From Pseudophaeobacter profundi (GTDB lineage: Bacteria > Pseudomonadota > Alphaproteobacteria > Rhodobacterales > Rhodobacteraceae), in the NCBI RefSeq assembly GCF_029697505.1, contig NZ_JARJEF010000002.1, positions 62,001 to 126,000 on the forward strand: DNA of 64,000 nucleotides, in the 5' to 3' direction. The position numbers were made by a program, and so were the translations under genes. A model generated the notes under the pieces. It was not told the DNA's origin. It was given only the letters and a program-made list of their open reading frames with translations, and did no database searches. Positions 19,282-27,145 of the stretch are shown piece after piece. Each line of letters begins with the position of its first letter. Within the stretch, counting starts at the first letter, position 1.

Positions 19282-19716
19282 ATGCTGGTTCAATTGATTC
19301 TGAAATCCAAGGCGAGCGCTGAGGTTGTTACCGTTGCCCCGGATGCCTCTGTAGCGGATGCGGCCCGTCTGTTGTCTGGCAAGGGAATTGGTACCGTCGT
19401 GGTGTCGTCGGATGGCAAAACGGCCGAAGGCATCCTGTCAGAGCGGGATATTGTGCGCGAGTTGGGGCAAAACGGCGCCGGCTGTCTGGATAGACCTGTC
19501 AGCGACTATATGACCTCCAAGCTGGTGACCTGTTCCACCCAATCCAATGTCGAGGATCTGTTGCAGCAGATGACAGACGGGCGGTTCCGTCACATGCCTG
19601 TGGTCGAGAATGGTGAAATGATCGGCCTGGTGTCGCTGGGCGATGTGGTCAAGGCGCAGCTTGCTGAAATTGCCATGGAAAAGAACGCCCTGGAAGGCAT
19701 GATTATGGGGCACTGA
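19282..19716 (+). CDS. Tandem CBS-domain protein
   Basis: A 144-residue soluble protein made almost only of two CBS domains. The first covers about residues 12-65 (VTVAPDASVADAARLLSGKGIGTVVV, ILSERDIVREL), and the second about 77-130 (DYMTSKLVTCSTQSNVEDLLQQM, HMPVVENGEMIGLVSLGDVV). Stand-alone CBS pairs bind adenosine nucleotides and regulate partner enzymes, but the partner here is unknown. An AAGGAGCG ribosome site lies close to the ATG. It follows the LysR gene after 56 bases and precedes coaD by 240 bases. Family certain, role unknown. Confidence 0.93.
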   Translation: MLVQLILKSKASAEVVTVAPDASVADAARLLSGKGIGTVVVSSDGKTAEGILSERDIVRELGQNGAGCLDRPVSDYMTSKLVTCSTQSNVEDLLQQMTDGRFRHMPVVENGEMIGLVSLGDVVKAQLAEIAMEKNALEGMIMGH

Positions 19717-19955
19717 CCCCTGTCATCAGCGCCGCTCGTTTGGCCGTGTCCGGCTGGCGGCGCTGGTATCCTGGCCTAACGGTGCGGGCTGGTTCCCTGG
19801 TTCCCTGGGGCCGTGATCTGGCTTTGTCTGGTCGCGACCACGTGACGCGCGGGAATTTGTCTTTGCGTATTTTCCCCCTCTTGCATCCGAGGGGGTTCCG
19901 ATGTTTGCTCCGCTCAAGATCTTAGACAGAAACAAGAATACGGCAGGAGAGACCT

Positions 19956-20453
19956 ATGCGTATCGGCTTGTACCCGGGGACCTTTGATCCCATCACTTTG
20001 GGTCACACAGACATCATCCGCCGGGCAAGTGCGCTGGTTGATAAACTGGTCATTGGCGTTGCCATCAACCGCGACAAGGGACCGCTGTTTTCACTGGAAG
20101 AGCGGGTGGCGATGCTGGAGGCGGAATGCACCAAACTGAGCGAGCAGACCGGTACGCAGATCGTTGTGCATCCCTTTGAAAACCTGCTGATCAATTGCGC
20201 CCATGATGTCGGGGCACAGATCATTGTGCGTGGCCTGCGGGCGGTTGCTGATTTTGAATACGAATATCAGATGGTTGGTATGAACCGTGTGCTCGACAGC
20301 TCGGTTGAGACCGTGTTCCTGATGGCCGAAGCGCGGCACCAGGCCATTGCCTCCAAGTTGGTCAAGGAAATCGCCAGGCTGGATGGGGATGTGTCAAATT
20401 TTGTTACCCCGCTGGTGCAGCAAGAGCTGCTCAAGCGGCTCGGAAAAGCCTGA
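19956..20453 (+). CDS. coaD: Phosphopantetheine adenylyltransferase
   Basis: Transfers AMP from ATP to 4'-phosphopantetheine, the fourth step of coenzyme A synthesis. The 165-residue length is standard. The nucleotidyltransferase motif is at the start (YPGTFDPITLGHTDII, the T-x-G-H version normal for CoaD), followed by VIGVAINRDKGPLFSLEERV, IIVRGLRAVADFEYEYQM and MAEARHQAIASKLVKEIA. AGGAGAG precedes the ATG. In the 240 bases upstream is a 7-base stem (19874-19880 / 19889-19895), with no other gene seen. It stands alone, with a convergent small membrane gene downstream. Confidence 0.97.
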   Translation: MRIGLYPGTFDPITLGHTDIIRRASALVDKLVIGVAINRDKGPLFSLEERVAMLEAECTKLSEQTGTQIVVHPFENLLINCAHDVGAQIIVRGLRAVADFEYEYQMVGMNRVLDSSVETVFLMAEARHQAIASKLVKEIARLDGDVSNFVTPLVQQELLKRLGKA

Positions 20454-20636
20454 CGCGCCAAACCCCAATTCCTGTAGGCTGCCACTGGCCGCAGGCGTGA
20501 CCGGATCACGTTGCCAGATCAGCTGGCTGTTCAGCTCTGTGCCATCGCTAGACGGTGCGGGGTTCTCTTTTCTATGGAATATGTCAGCGCGAAATAGAGC
20601 GTGGAATAGACCGTGGCGCGGTGGCGAACATCGCGT

Positions 20637-20780
20637 TCAGCGCCAGAAGGCAACCCAGTCCAGCAGGACATAGAATTTCTTTGCCAAAAACAGCAGCGCA
20701 ATGCCATCGTTGAACAGCAGATCAGCAAGGATCATGACGCAGAGAAACAGGCCAAGCCAGATGGCAATTTTATTGGTCAT
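20637..20780 (-). CDS. 47-residue membrane microprotein downstream of gap
   Basis: A short gene not reached by length-limited gene finding. It begins MTNKIAIWLGLFLCVMILAD and ends DWVAFWR. One hydrophobic helix spans residues about 5-33, with a short amphipathic end rich in Trp and Phe. It follows gap on the same strand, 104 bases beyond the gap stop and past a hairpin terminator. From memory, similar mini-proteins occur next to gap in other Rhodobacteraceae and have sometimes been mislabelled as glyceraldehyde-3-phosphate dehydrogenase; this was not checked. Membrane location is predicted. Function is unknown. Confidence 0.72.
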   Translation of the reverse strand: MTNKIAIWLGLFLCVMILADLLFNDGIALLFLAKKFYVLLDWVAFWR

Positions 20781-20799
20781 GGGGCCTCGCCATAGAAAA

Positions 20800-20828
20800 C
20801 GCCCGCTCAGATATGCCTGAACGGGCGC
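20800..20828 (-). terminator. Terminator between gap and the microprotein gene
   Basis: Arms 20800-20810 and 20817-20827 form an 11-base stem with a 6-base loop. On the minus strand it ends GCGTTTTC. It would end most gap transcripts before the 47-residue gene, so the latter may depend on read-through. Confidence 0.78.
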
Positions 20829-20884
20829 TAAATCTCAAGTGAGACCTGTGGGGCAGGTCGGTTTTTTCCGGTCGGGTAGGGGGC

Positions 20885-21886
20885 TTAGCCCAAGCGTCCC
20901 ATGGCGACGGCGACATCGGCCATGCGCACGGAAAAGCCCCATTCATTGTCATACCAGGCCAGAACCCGGACCATGCGGTTTTCGACCACGCGGGTTTGGT
21001 CGGGGGCAAAGATTGAGCTTTCCGAGGAATGGTTGAAGTCAGTCGAGACCAGCGGCGCAGGCTCATAGCCCAGCACACCCTTCATTGGGCCGATGGCGGC
21101 TTCTTGCATGGCGGCGTTGATCTGATCGGCTGTTACATCGCGGCTGGCACGGAAAGTCAGGTCGACGGCCGATACATTTGGCGTCGGGACCCGCATTGCC
21201 GACCCATCCAGGCGGCCCTTCAGATTTGGCAGCACCTCGCCCAGAGCCTTGGCCGCACCGGTAGAGGTCGGGATAATCGACATGGCGGCAGCGCGGGCGC
21301 GGTACAGATCGCTGTGGCGACGATCCAGGGTGGGCTGATCACCGGTGTAGGCATGGATTGTGGTCATGATGCCGTGCTCGATGCCAAAGGCTTCGTCCAG
21401 CACCTTGGCCATAGGGGCCAGGCAGTTGGTGGTGCAGGATCCGTTCGAGATCATCGTGTCGCTGGCTCGCAGCTCGGCGTCATTGACACCAAAGACGATT
21501 GTCTTGTCGACGTTTTTACCGGGCGCCGAGAGCAGCACCTTTTTGGCACCGCGCTGCAGATGCGCCTTGGCCTTTTCGCCATCGTTGAATTTGCCGGTGC
21601 ATTCCAGAACCACGTCACAGCCGGACCAGTCCAGATCCTCCATGTTGTAGGTGGAATACATCTGCATGTCGCCGCGACCCAGGTTCATGGTGCCATCGCC
21701 CAGCGTGACCTCACCGGGGAAGCGACCATGCACCGAGTCATATTTGATCAGATGCGCCGCTGTTTCCAGCGGGCCTGTCGCGTTCACCTTGATCACTTCG
21801 ATATCGTCGCGGCCCGAGGCTGCGATATGTGACAGGGTGCAGCGGCCGATGCGGCCAAAACCGTTGATCCCGACTTTAATGGTCAT
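20885..21886 (-). CDS. gap: Glyceraldehyde-3-phosphate dehydrogenase, type I
   Basis: Converts glyceraldehyde-3-phosphate to 1,3-bisphosphoglycerate with NAD in the cytoplasm. It has 333 residues. The NAD site is GINGFGRIGR (6-15) and the catalytic cysteine is C151 in ISNGSCTTNC, where most relatives have SNASCTTN. HAYTGDQ and the C-terminal SWYDNEWG-type motif (here AWYDNEWGFS) are present. The frame extends to 21934, but ATG 21886 has GGAG just upstream and gives the normal N-terminus. About 90 bases upstream lies a near-palindrome like the TGTTAGCGCTAACA operators of carbon regulators. A terminator follows its stop. Confidence 0.97.
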   Translation of the reverse strand: MTIKVGINGFGRIGRCTLSHIAASGRDDIEVIKVNATGPLETAAHLIKYDSVHGRFPGEVTLGDGTMNLGRGDMQMYSTYNMEDLDWSGCDVVLECTGKFNDGEKAKAHLQRGAKKVLLSAPGKNVDKTIVFGVNDAELRASDTMISNGSCTTNCLAPMAKVLDEAFGIEHGIMTTIHAYTGDQPTLDRRHSDLYRARAAAMSIIPTSTGAAKALGEVLPNLKGRLDGSAMRVPTPNVSAVDLTFRASRDVTADQINAAMQEAAIGPMKGVLGYEPAPLVSTDFNHSSESSIFAPDQTRVVENRMVRVLAWYDNEWGFSVRMADVAVAMGRLG

Positions 21887-21975
21887 GTGCATTTCTCCAG
21901 GCGAGCAAATCTTAACCCCGCATATAGCCCTCATCTTACTGCTTCAAAAGGGGGGAAAGCGGCGAAAATACAGCA

Positions 21976-21989
21976 TGTTAGCGCAAACT
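21976..21989 (-). promoter_or_regulatory. Possible CceR/PckR-type LacI-family operator upstream of gap
   Basis: On the minus strand the site reads AGTTTGCGCTAACA. It matches 12 of 14 bases of the palindrome TGTTAGCGCTAACA, recalled as the operator of alphaproteobacterial central-carbon LacI-type regulators (CceR in Rhodobacter, PckR in Rhizobium). It lies 90-103 bases before the gap ATG. Confidence 0.45.
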
Positions 21990-21993
21990 TGGC

Positions 21994-22063
21994 CCGGTGG
22001 CGTTAACGGTTTTCACCGGTGGCGTTAACGGGATTTGCCCCTGCGGCACCGATGGCGCTAACG
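21994..22063. repeat. Short direct repeats containing GTTAACG upstream of gap
   Basis: CCGGTGGCGTTAACGG occurs exactly at 21994-22009 and again at 22016-22031, a 22-base period (about two helical turns). A degenerate third copy, CCGATGGCGCTAACG, is at 22049-22063. The even spacing suggests protein binding sites shared by gap and the divergent DUF808 gene. Confidence 0.55.
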
Positions 22064-22128
22064 CTTGCTCTGCGGGTCAGATAGGGTAGGTTGCGGGAAA
22101 ATTTGCGCCGGGGATAAGGGTTTTTGAC

Positions 22129-23100
22129 ATGAGCGGATTGCTAGCTTTGCTGGATGATGTGGCAGCGATTGCCAAGGTAGCGGCGACCTCGGTGGATGAT
22201 GTGGCGGCAGCGGCGGGCAAGGCCGGTGCCAAAACTGCCGGTGTTATCATCGACGATGCGGCAGTGACGCCAAAATATGTCCAGGGCTTTGCCCCGGCGC
22301 GTGAATTGCCGATCATCTGGCGCATCACTCGCGGGTCGCTGTTCAACAAGCTGATCCTGTTGCTGCCGGTGGCAATGCTCTTGGCGAATTTTGCCCCCTG
22401 GGTCATCACGCCGCTCTTGATGCTGGGGGGCAGCTACCTGTGCTTTGAAGGCGCGGAAAAGATCTTTCACGTGCTGTTTCCCCATGCCAGCCATGAGATT
22501 GAGCAGGACATGAGCATCAAGGACCCAGGCCATCTGGAAGAGCAAAAGATCAAAGGCGCCATCAAGACCGATTTCATCCTGTCGGCAGAAATCATGACCA
22601 TTGCCTTGGCCGCGATCGAGGTGCCAAATGTCTGGATGCAGGCGGCGACGCTGGCGGTTGTCGGCATTGGCGTGACGCTGGCGGTCTATGGCTCGGTCGC
22701 ACTGATTGTAAAGATGGACGACGTCGGCCTGTTCCTGGCCAAACATGCCCCAACCCCTGTTGGGCGCGGATTTGGGCGCGGGCTGGTGAAATTCATGCCG
22801 GTTCTGATGTGGCTTTTGTCTGTTGTCGGCACAGCTGCGATGCTTTGGGTTGGCGGCTCCATCATCATCCACGGGCTGGAGGTTCTGGGCTTTGGCTGGC
22901 TCGGCCATCACATCCACGATCTTGCCTATGCTGTGGGCCATAGGGTGCCTGAGGCCTGGAGTGGATTTGTTGAGTGGAGTGCCAAGGCCACCATGGACGG
23001 CATCTTTGGTGTCGCTTGGGGATTGGTGCTGATCCCCGTAGCGACCAAGGTGATTGGGCCGGTGATGGGTAAGTTCACAAGCGCGAAAGCAAGCCACTAA
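22129..23100 (+). CDS. DUF808 family membrane protein (YedI-like)
   Basis: A 323-residue inner-membrane protein of the DUF808 family. The N-terminus has the family signature (GLLALLDDVAAIAKVAATSVDDV, then TAGVIIDDAAVTPKYVQGF), followed by LPIIWRITRGSLFNKL. About six to seven hydrophobic segments follow, from residue 85 to 320. GYLCFEGAEK-type sequence (here SYLCFEGAEKIFHVLF) is also typical. Relatives such as E. coli YedI have no assigned role. It is divergent from gap, with a 242-base shared region containing repeats. Family assignment is confident; function is unknown. Confidence 0.9.
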   Translation: MSGLLALLDDVAAIAKVAATSVDDVAAAAGKAGAKTAGVIIDDAAVTPKYVQGFAPARELPIIWRITRGSLFNKLILLLPVAMLLANFAPWVITPLLMLGGSYLCFEGAEKIFHVLFPHASHEIEQDMSIKDPGHLEEQKIKGAIKTDFILSAEIMTIALAAIEVPNVWMQAATLAVVGIGVTLAVYGSVALIVKMDDVGLFLAKHAPTPVGRGFGRGLVKFMPVLMWLLSVVGTAAMLWVGGSIIIHGLEVLGFGWLGHHIHDLAYAVGHRVPEAWSGFVEWSAKATMDGIFGVAWGLVLIPVATKVIGPVMGKFTSAKASH

Positions 23101-23237
23101 TACTGTCAAAGTTCTATGGTGTGAATGGGCGCGACTGCATCATTTTCGGCTCCGCTGCGCGGCGTGAAACCAGCCGTCCAAGCATGCTGCAGCGAGATCC
23201 GTCACCCGAATTCACAGATCGCGGACAGAGCCTTCAT

Positions 23238-23798
23238 TCACGAAAGTGCGGCTAGAGCGTCGATGACGGTTTGAACGCTGCTTTCGACGTCACAATCTGA
23301 GTTAACTGGGCAGACAGGCTTATTCTGTCTCTCCAGCCATCGTTCATGCATGCCTATATTGCGGCCATTAAAATTGGGGTCGTCGTAACCCTTTGCCCAT
23401 TCAATGAAGTCAACGTGAATTTGAAACATGTCACCGCCTTTTTCGATCCGTTCGCCAAAACGAACTTTCTCACGCGAACGAAGACGTTGTAGTCGGAGAG
23501 GAGTAGCAAGCGACGTGAAAACGATTATGTCAGCCTTATCAACCAGTTCTTCACCCCACGCGTTGCAGGCCCCAGACAGTACCCAACCCTCATTTCCAAG
23601 TGCGCTTCGCATAGAACGAACGCGCTCTTCGGGAGAGTTCTTGACAGAAAACGGCGGATCAATAGGAGCCCAGTAGTGATCATCGGTGTCGACATGCACC
23701 AATCCCAATGCCGACGAAATGCCTCGCCCTAGCGTTGTTGAGCCACTTCCAGATGCGCCAAAAATATAGATATTGGGTTTCTTTAGTCTCATCATCAT
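23238..23798 (-). CDS. P-loop nucleotide-binding protein lacking the Walker A lysine
   Basis: A 186-residue protein resembling small nucleotide or shikimate kinases. The P-loop is GASGSGSTTLG (14-24), where the usual GK[ST] lysine is replaced by Ser. Then come DTDDHYWAPIDPPFS (substrate-lid region), WVLSGACNAWGEEL, and RLRSREKVRFGERI (arginine-rich lid). A family with GASGSGTTTLG and D-T-D-D-x-x-W-x-P is recalled in many bacteria and annotated only as AAA family ATPase. The start may be any of the first three methionines. It is last in a run of minus-strand accessory genes and its sequence is visibly AT-richer than the core genes. Its substrate is unknown. Confidence 0.8.
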   Translation of the reverse strand: MMMRLKKPNIYIFGASGSGSTTLGRGISSALGLVHVDTDDHYWAPIDPPFSVKNSPEERVRSMRSALGNEGWVLSGACNAWGEELVDKADIIVFTSLATPLRLQRLRSREKVRFGERIEKGGDMFQIHVDFIEWAKGYDDPNFNGRNIGMHERWLERQNKPVCPVNSDCDVESSVQTVIDALAALS

Positions 23799-23943
23799 AG
23801 GTTACTGATTTGGATAGCAATATTCTATCTCGCGTGTGCAGCATTGGTCAAGTTGGGCTCTCCTTTCTCTTTCGCCGCGCCAGTCGTGAATGTCTGATAC
23901 CATAGTATAGGGGCCGTTCACCTCGCCAGGCACGCTGAACACC

Positions 23944-24117
23944 TTAGGTGGCGTCGCTCTTTTTATACTGCACAGTCAGTTGGGCGGCACAACTTGGGCA
24001 TTCGAACAGTTCACCCTCGGGCGGCACTTCGCTTAGCTCAAGATCCAAATCAATCCGGCACACTGGACACTTAAATACAGCGCAAGATTCATTGACGTTC
24101 TTTTGAAAATGGAACAT
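23944..24117 (-). CDS. 57-residue zinc-ribbon microprotein, LysW-like
   Basis: A short gene starting MFHFQKNVNESCAVFKCPVC and ending QYKKSDAT. Two CPxC knuckles (C17/C20 and C40/C43) are separated by 19 residues rich in Asp, Glu and Leu (DLDLELSEVPPEGELFE). That arrangement closely resembles the zinc ribbon of LysW, the amino-group carrier of lysine/arginine synthesis. The EDWGE tail that LysW uses to carry substrates is missing. An AAGGAG site lies seven bases before this ATG. The stop of the 80-residue gene is 11 bases upstream, so the two are probably co-expressed. Function is unknown; DNA or protein binding is possible. Confidence 0.75.
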   Translation of the reverse strand: MFHFQKNVNESCAVFKCPVCRIDLDLELSEVPPEGELFECPSCAAQLTVQYKKSDAT

Positions 24118-24128
24118 CCATCCGCTCC

Positions 24129-24371
24129 TTAATTTGGCGACAAACGGTTGAGCATTCCCCGCAACCGATCTGCCTTTTCTTTATAGTTTTGCGCCATCCT
24201 CTCAATTTTACTGGCTGAAGGATTAAGCTTTGAGCCAACCCAAAGAGTGTCGGCCTTGATAGCCTGTGACGTCTCTTCGGCCAGCCTGATTTCCTCCAAG
24301 AGCCAATCCTCGAAATCCTTGTACACCACCTCAATCTCTCCTTCGTTGGACTTCTTTTTCACCCGTTTCAC
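24129..24371 (-). CDS. 80-residue helical protein of unknown function
   Basis: The gene starts with GTG at 24371, with GGAG four bases before it. The protein is highly charged: a basic start (KRVKKKSN), then predicted helices (EDWLLEEIRLAEETSQAIKA and IERMAQNYKEKADRLRGML). No known motif or domain was recognised. Around 24121-24240 a hand count gives 56 G+C in 120 bases, clearly lower than the flanking core genes, which suggests acquisition. It lies 27 bases after the winged-helix gene and 11 bases before the zinc-ribbon gene, all on one strand. It could be a partner of the zinc-ribbon protein. Confidence 0.6.
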   Translation of the reverse strand: MKRVKKKSNEGEIEVVYKDFEDWLLEEIRLAEETSQAIKADTLWVGSKLNPSASKIERMAQNYKEKADRLRGMLNRLSPN

Positions 24372-24398
24372 TTGGCTCCGGAACCCGCTTTTCGTCTG

Positions 24399-24662
24399 TC
24401 ATGATCTTCGACCCGATGCCGACTTGCCCACCCGCTCCCAGATCCGGGTGCGGCAGACCCGTTCGGCGGGCCGCACCAGCCCGTCGTGTTCCATCCTCCG
24501 CAGAAGGTGCAATATCCCGCTGTTGCTCATCCCGAGGGCATCCCGCAGTTCCGCCTGCGTCCGCGGGCGTTCAAGGGCCTCTAGGATATAGCGTCGCCGC
24601 GCCTCGGCCTTGCCTTTCTGACGACGTGTCGGGCAACGTGTTTCGCTGCCGGGCCCTGGCAT
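24399..24662 (-). CDS. Small winged-helix DNA-binding protein
   Basis: An 87-residue basic protein. Residues about 25-75 form a winged helix: RRYILEALERPRTQAELRDALGMSNS is the helix-turn-helix region, followed by GILHLLRRMEHDGLVRPAE as recognition helix and wing. Its ATG at 24662 shares one base with the SulP stop codon (TGATG), so translation is probably coupled. It is likely a local regulator or accessory protein of the transporter operon. No ligand domain is visible. The fold is recognised by pattern only; targets are unknown. Confidence 0.65.
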   Translation of the reverse strand: MPGPGSETRCPTRRQKGKAEARRRYILEALERPRTQAELRDALGMSNSGILHLLRRMEHDGLVRPAERVCRTRIWERVGKSASGRRS

Positions 24663-26383
24663 CAGTCTGCATCCCGATCGCTGGTGGCGTCTTCGCGCAG
24701 CAGATCCAGAACTTCGTCAACCGTGGCGGCATAGTGGACCAGCGGACGATTCAGGCCATGGGTCACGAACACACGCAGGATGTCACTGGACGCACCCGTA
24801 AGCCAAACCGCGACACCCTGCTTCTGAGCTTTTTGGGCAAGCCCCACAATCATGTTGGCGCCGGTCGAGTCGAGGAAGGGCACGGAGGAGAAATCGATGA
24901 TCAGCGCCTTGTGGGTATCTTGGATGCGATCGAGCACAGAGCCTATGGAGGCCGCGGCGCCGAAGAACAGCGCGCCGGTTAGCCGGTAGATGACCACGTC
25001 GGGGTCCGCGGCCCGCTCTGCATCATATTCGCCGCGTGGGTGCGCTGTGTCGGCCTCGTCGCGGCTGACGAAGGCGCTGTCTGTTGCAACACCTGCAGTC
25101 CGGCTCATGCGGTGAATGAACAGAACCGAACCGAGCGCGAAGCCGGTGATGATGGCCTCTGTCAGATCGCGGAATATGGTCAGGAAGAACGTGGCGCCCA
25201 ACACTGTCGCCTCACCCCATCCCGAGCGGACGAGGATGGCGACGGCTGGTTTCTCGATCATGTTCCATGCGACGACAGCCAGAACGCCTGCGAGTGCGGC
25301 CAGCGGGATGTAGGAGGCAAGCGGCGCGGCTGCGAACATGAACAGGAGCAGGAATGCGGCATGCAGCATCCCAGCGAACGGGCTATGCGCCCCGGCCCGC
25401 ACATTGGTAGCAGTGCGCGCGATGGTGCCGGTCACACAGAAGCCTCCGAAAAGCGAGGCCCCTATGTTGGCCGCGCCCTGAGCGACAAGTTCACAGTTTG
25501 AGCGATGTCTGCGACCGGTCATGCCGTCTGCGACAACAGCGGACAGAAGCGACTCGATGGCACCCAGCAAGGTGAAGGAGACGGCAGCCGGGAGGACTGC
25601 GAGGATGCCGTCCTTGGAGAGCGGCGGCAGGCGCGGTGCTGGAAGCGACGAGGGAATGCCGCCGAACCTGGAGCCGATGGTCTGCACGGGCAGCGCGAGA
25701 AATGTCGTGGCGGCGGCGACCAGACCGACGGCGATCAGCATGCCTGGCCAGTGCGGGCGCCAGCGCCGCAGGCCAAGAATGACGGCCACTGTCGCCGCGG
25801 AAACGCCAAGCGCAGCTGGCGTCAGGCTCGACCTGGATGCCCAGAGCGCCGGAATCTTCTCCAGCAGTTCACCAGGTTCATGTTCCAGCGTCAGGCCGAA
25901 CAGTTCCTTGATTTGACTGGCGAAGATGATGACCGCGATCCCGGCGGTAAATCCGACTGTCACCGGGAAGGGGATCAGCTTGATAAAGGTCCCCAGCCGC
26001 AGAAAGCCGGCGGCTGCCATCATCAAGCCTGACAGGAAGGTTGCAAGGATCAATCCCTCCATCCCGTGCTGGCTGACAGTGGCGGCGACCAGCACGATGA
26101 AGGCTCCCGCTGGGCCTCCGATCTGGAAGCGCGATCCGCCGAGCAGTGAAACCAGAAAACCGCCAGCAATGGCGGTGTACAGGCCTTGTGCCGGGGGCAC
26201 GCCGGACGCGATAGCGATGGCCATCGACAGCGGCAGCGCAACAATGGCGACGGTCAATCCGGCTATGGCGTCCGCGCGCAGCTGCGTCAGACTGTAACCT
26301 TCGCGAAGAACAGTGACGAGTTTCGGTGTGAAGAGTTCAGCGAAATTCGGAGCGCCGCTCTGTCTGCTGATCTGGTCTTTCAT
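24662..26383 (-). CDS. SulP family anion transporter with STAS domain
   Basis: An inner-membrane transporter of about 573 residues. The SulP signature is present early (DAIAGLTVAIVALPLSMAIA, GVPPAQGLYTAIAGG), with about ten to twelve membrane segments to residue 425. The C-terminal STAS domain (about 455-560) has ALIIDFSSVPFLDSTGANMI, the conserved Asp-Ser region. SulP proteins move sulfate, bicarbonate or dicarboxylates; the substrate cannot be chosen here. A GTG at 26395 in the same frame is an alternative start. A small XRE gene lies about 70 bases upstream and a winged-helix gene overlaps the stop, suggesting a regulated three-gene unit. Confidence 0.92.
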   Translation of the reverse strand: MKDQISRQSGAPNFAELFTPKLVTVLREGYSLTQLRADAIAGLTVAIVALPLSMAIAIASGVPPAQGLYTAIAGGFLVSLLGGSRFQIGGPAGAFIVLVAATVSQHGMEGLILATFLSGLMMAAAGFLRLGTFIKLIPFPVTVGFTAGIAVIIFASQIKELFGLTLEHEPGELLEKIPALWASRSSLTPAALGVSAATVAVILGLRRWRPHWPGMLIAVGLVAAATTFLALPVQTIGSRFGGIPSSLPAPRLPPLSKDGILAVLPAAVSFTLLGAIESLLSAVVADGMTGRRHRSNCELVAQGAANIGASLFGGFCVTGTIARTATNVRAGAHSPFAGMLHAAFLLLFMFAAAPLASYIPLAALAGVLAVVAWNMIEKPAVAILVRSGWGEATVLGATFFLTIFRDLTEAIITGFALGSVLFIHRMSRTAGVATDSAFVSRDEADTAHPRGEYDAERAADPDVVIYRLTGALFFGAAASIGSVLDRIQDTHKALIIDFSSVPFLDSTGANMIVGLAQKAQKQGVAVWLTGASSDILRVFVTHGLNRPLVHYAATVDEVLDLLREDATSDRDAD

Positions 26384-26457
26384 CTGTGGCCGCACCTTGG
26401 AAGGTTGCGGCGGGATCGTCGGCTGAGTGTCGGCGGTCGCCGTCGCGGGTTGAGGGA

Positions 26458-26718
26458 TCAGTGTTTCGGCGGAGGTGCCTTCAGTCGCACACCGCGTCCG
26501 CCCGCGGTGCTGGCGGAGCCTTCTCCGATGAGCTCGACGCCGGCAAGTTCAAGCGCCGCGACCACCTTGGTAAGGCTCTCTACGATGCCACGGACATTGC
26601 CGCTGCTGGCCTCCATGCGTTGGATCGTCGGCACGGATAATCCCGCCAGTTCGGCCAGGGTTTTCTGGTCGATACCGAGCAGGGCACGCGCCGCGCGCAT
26701 TTGAGGGCCAGTGATCAT
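26458..26718 (-). CDS. Small XRE-type helix-turn-helix regulator
   Basis: An 86-residue protein that is mainly a helix-turn-helix: MITGPQMRAARALLGIDQKT, then LAELAGLSVPTIQRMEAS, with the conserved Gln and Glu positions of the XRE/Cro class. The frame is open to 26757, but MITGPQMRAARALLG is the usual beginning of this group and GGAAT lies before it. It directly precedes sulP on the same strand and probably regulates the operon. The C-terminal 35 residues (GVELIGEGSAST...) are the short tail common to these proteins. Confidence 0.85.
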   Translation of the reverse strand: MITGPQMRAARALLGIDQKTLAELAGLSVPTIQRMEASSGNVRGIVESLTKVVAALELAGVELIGEGSASTAGGRGVRLKAPPPKH

Positions 26719-27145
26719 GAGGCATATTCCACATTGGATAAGAGCCAAATAAAACATGGACTATGATATGTCAAATATCACTTTTGAGTGGCGAGTCACA
26801 TCCATGAGGGTTTGTAGACAACCCCCATCGTTTTCGGCGATTGCGATAGCCGCGATCATTGGACCAGGGCTTGGCGCGATAGGTTTTTGAAGGTCGGGCC
26901 GACCGGCCGAATTATTCTGAACGACAGTGAATAAATATCTGCAATCAATGTGCAATTGGCAGCGAAGGCTTCCAAGCGTAACGGACCTTCGCTTCACAAT
27001 GCCGCACGGCAGCTTTGTCGGCGCCCTGCGTGAATTCGTGGTTTCAGATTTCCGTCTCATCTTAACTCCTTGACGGTTCAGATGAGCCAGAAACCTGCCG
27101 TTATGCAAATCTCTCAATCAGGCCCACAGGTGCTGAAGGCAGACA
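26719..27145. other. Intergenic stretch in the accessory region
   Basis: About 430 bases between the HIT gene stop and the XRE start. A 118-codon minus-strand frame (26761-27117) opens with TTG but has no ribosome site and no recognisable protein features. The region probably contains the promoter of the XRE-sulP unit, with AT-rich sequence just upstream of 26757. Confidence 0.45.

Noticed and set aside
20454-20636. Possible tRNA or other RNA between coaD and the microprotein gene
   Set aside because: No cloverleaf with a T-loop sequence could be assembled; the stretch is just the shared 3' region of two convergent genes.
24376-24405. ATG-started 23-codon frame (MTDEKRVPEP...) at the winged-helix/80-residue gene junction
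   Set aside because: Very short, ends inside the 80-residue gene in another frame, and the GTG start with GGAG explains the site.
26761-27117. 118-codon frame between the HIT and XRE genes, same strand
   Set aside because: TTG start without ribosome site, no domain, uneven residue composition. Kept only as a note on that intergenic stretch.
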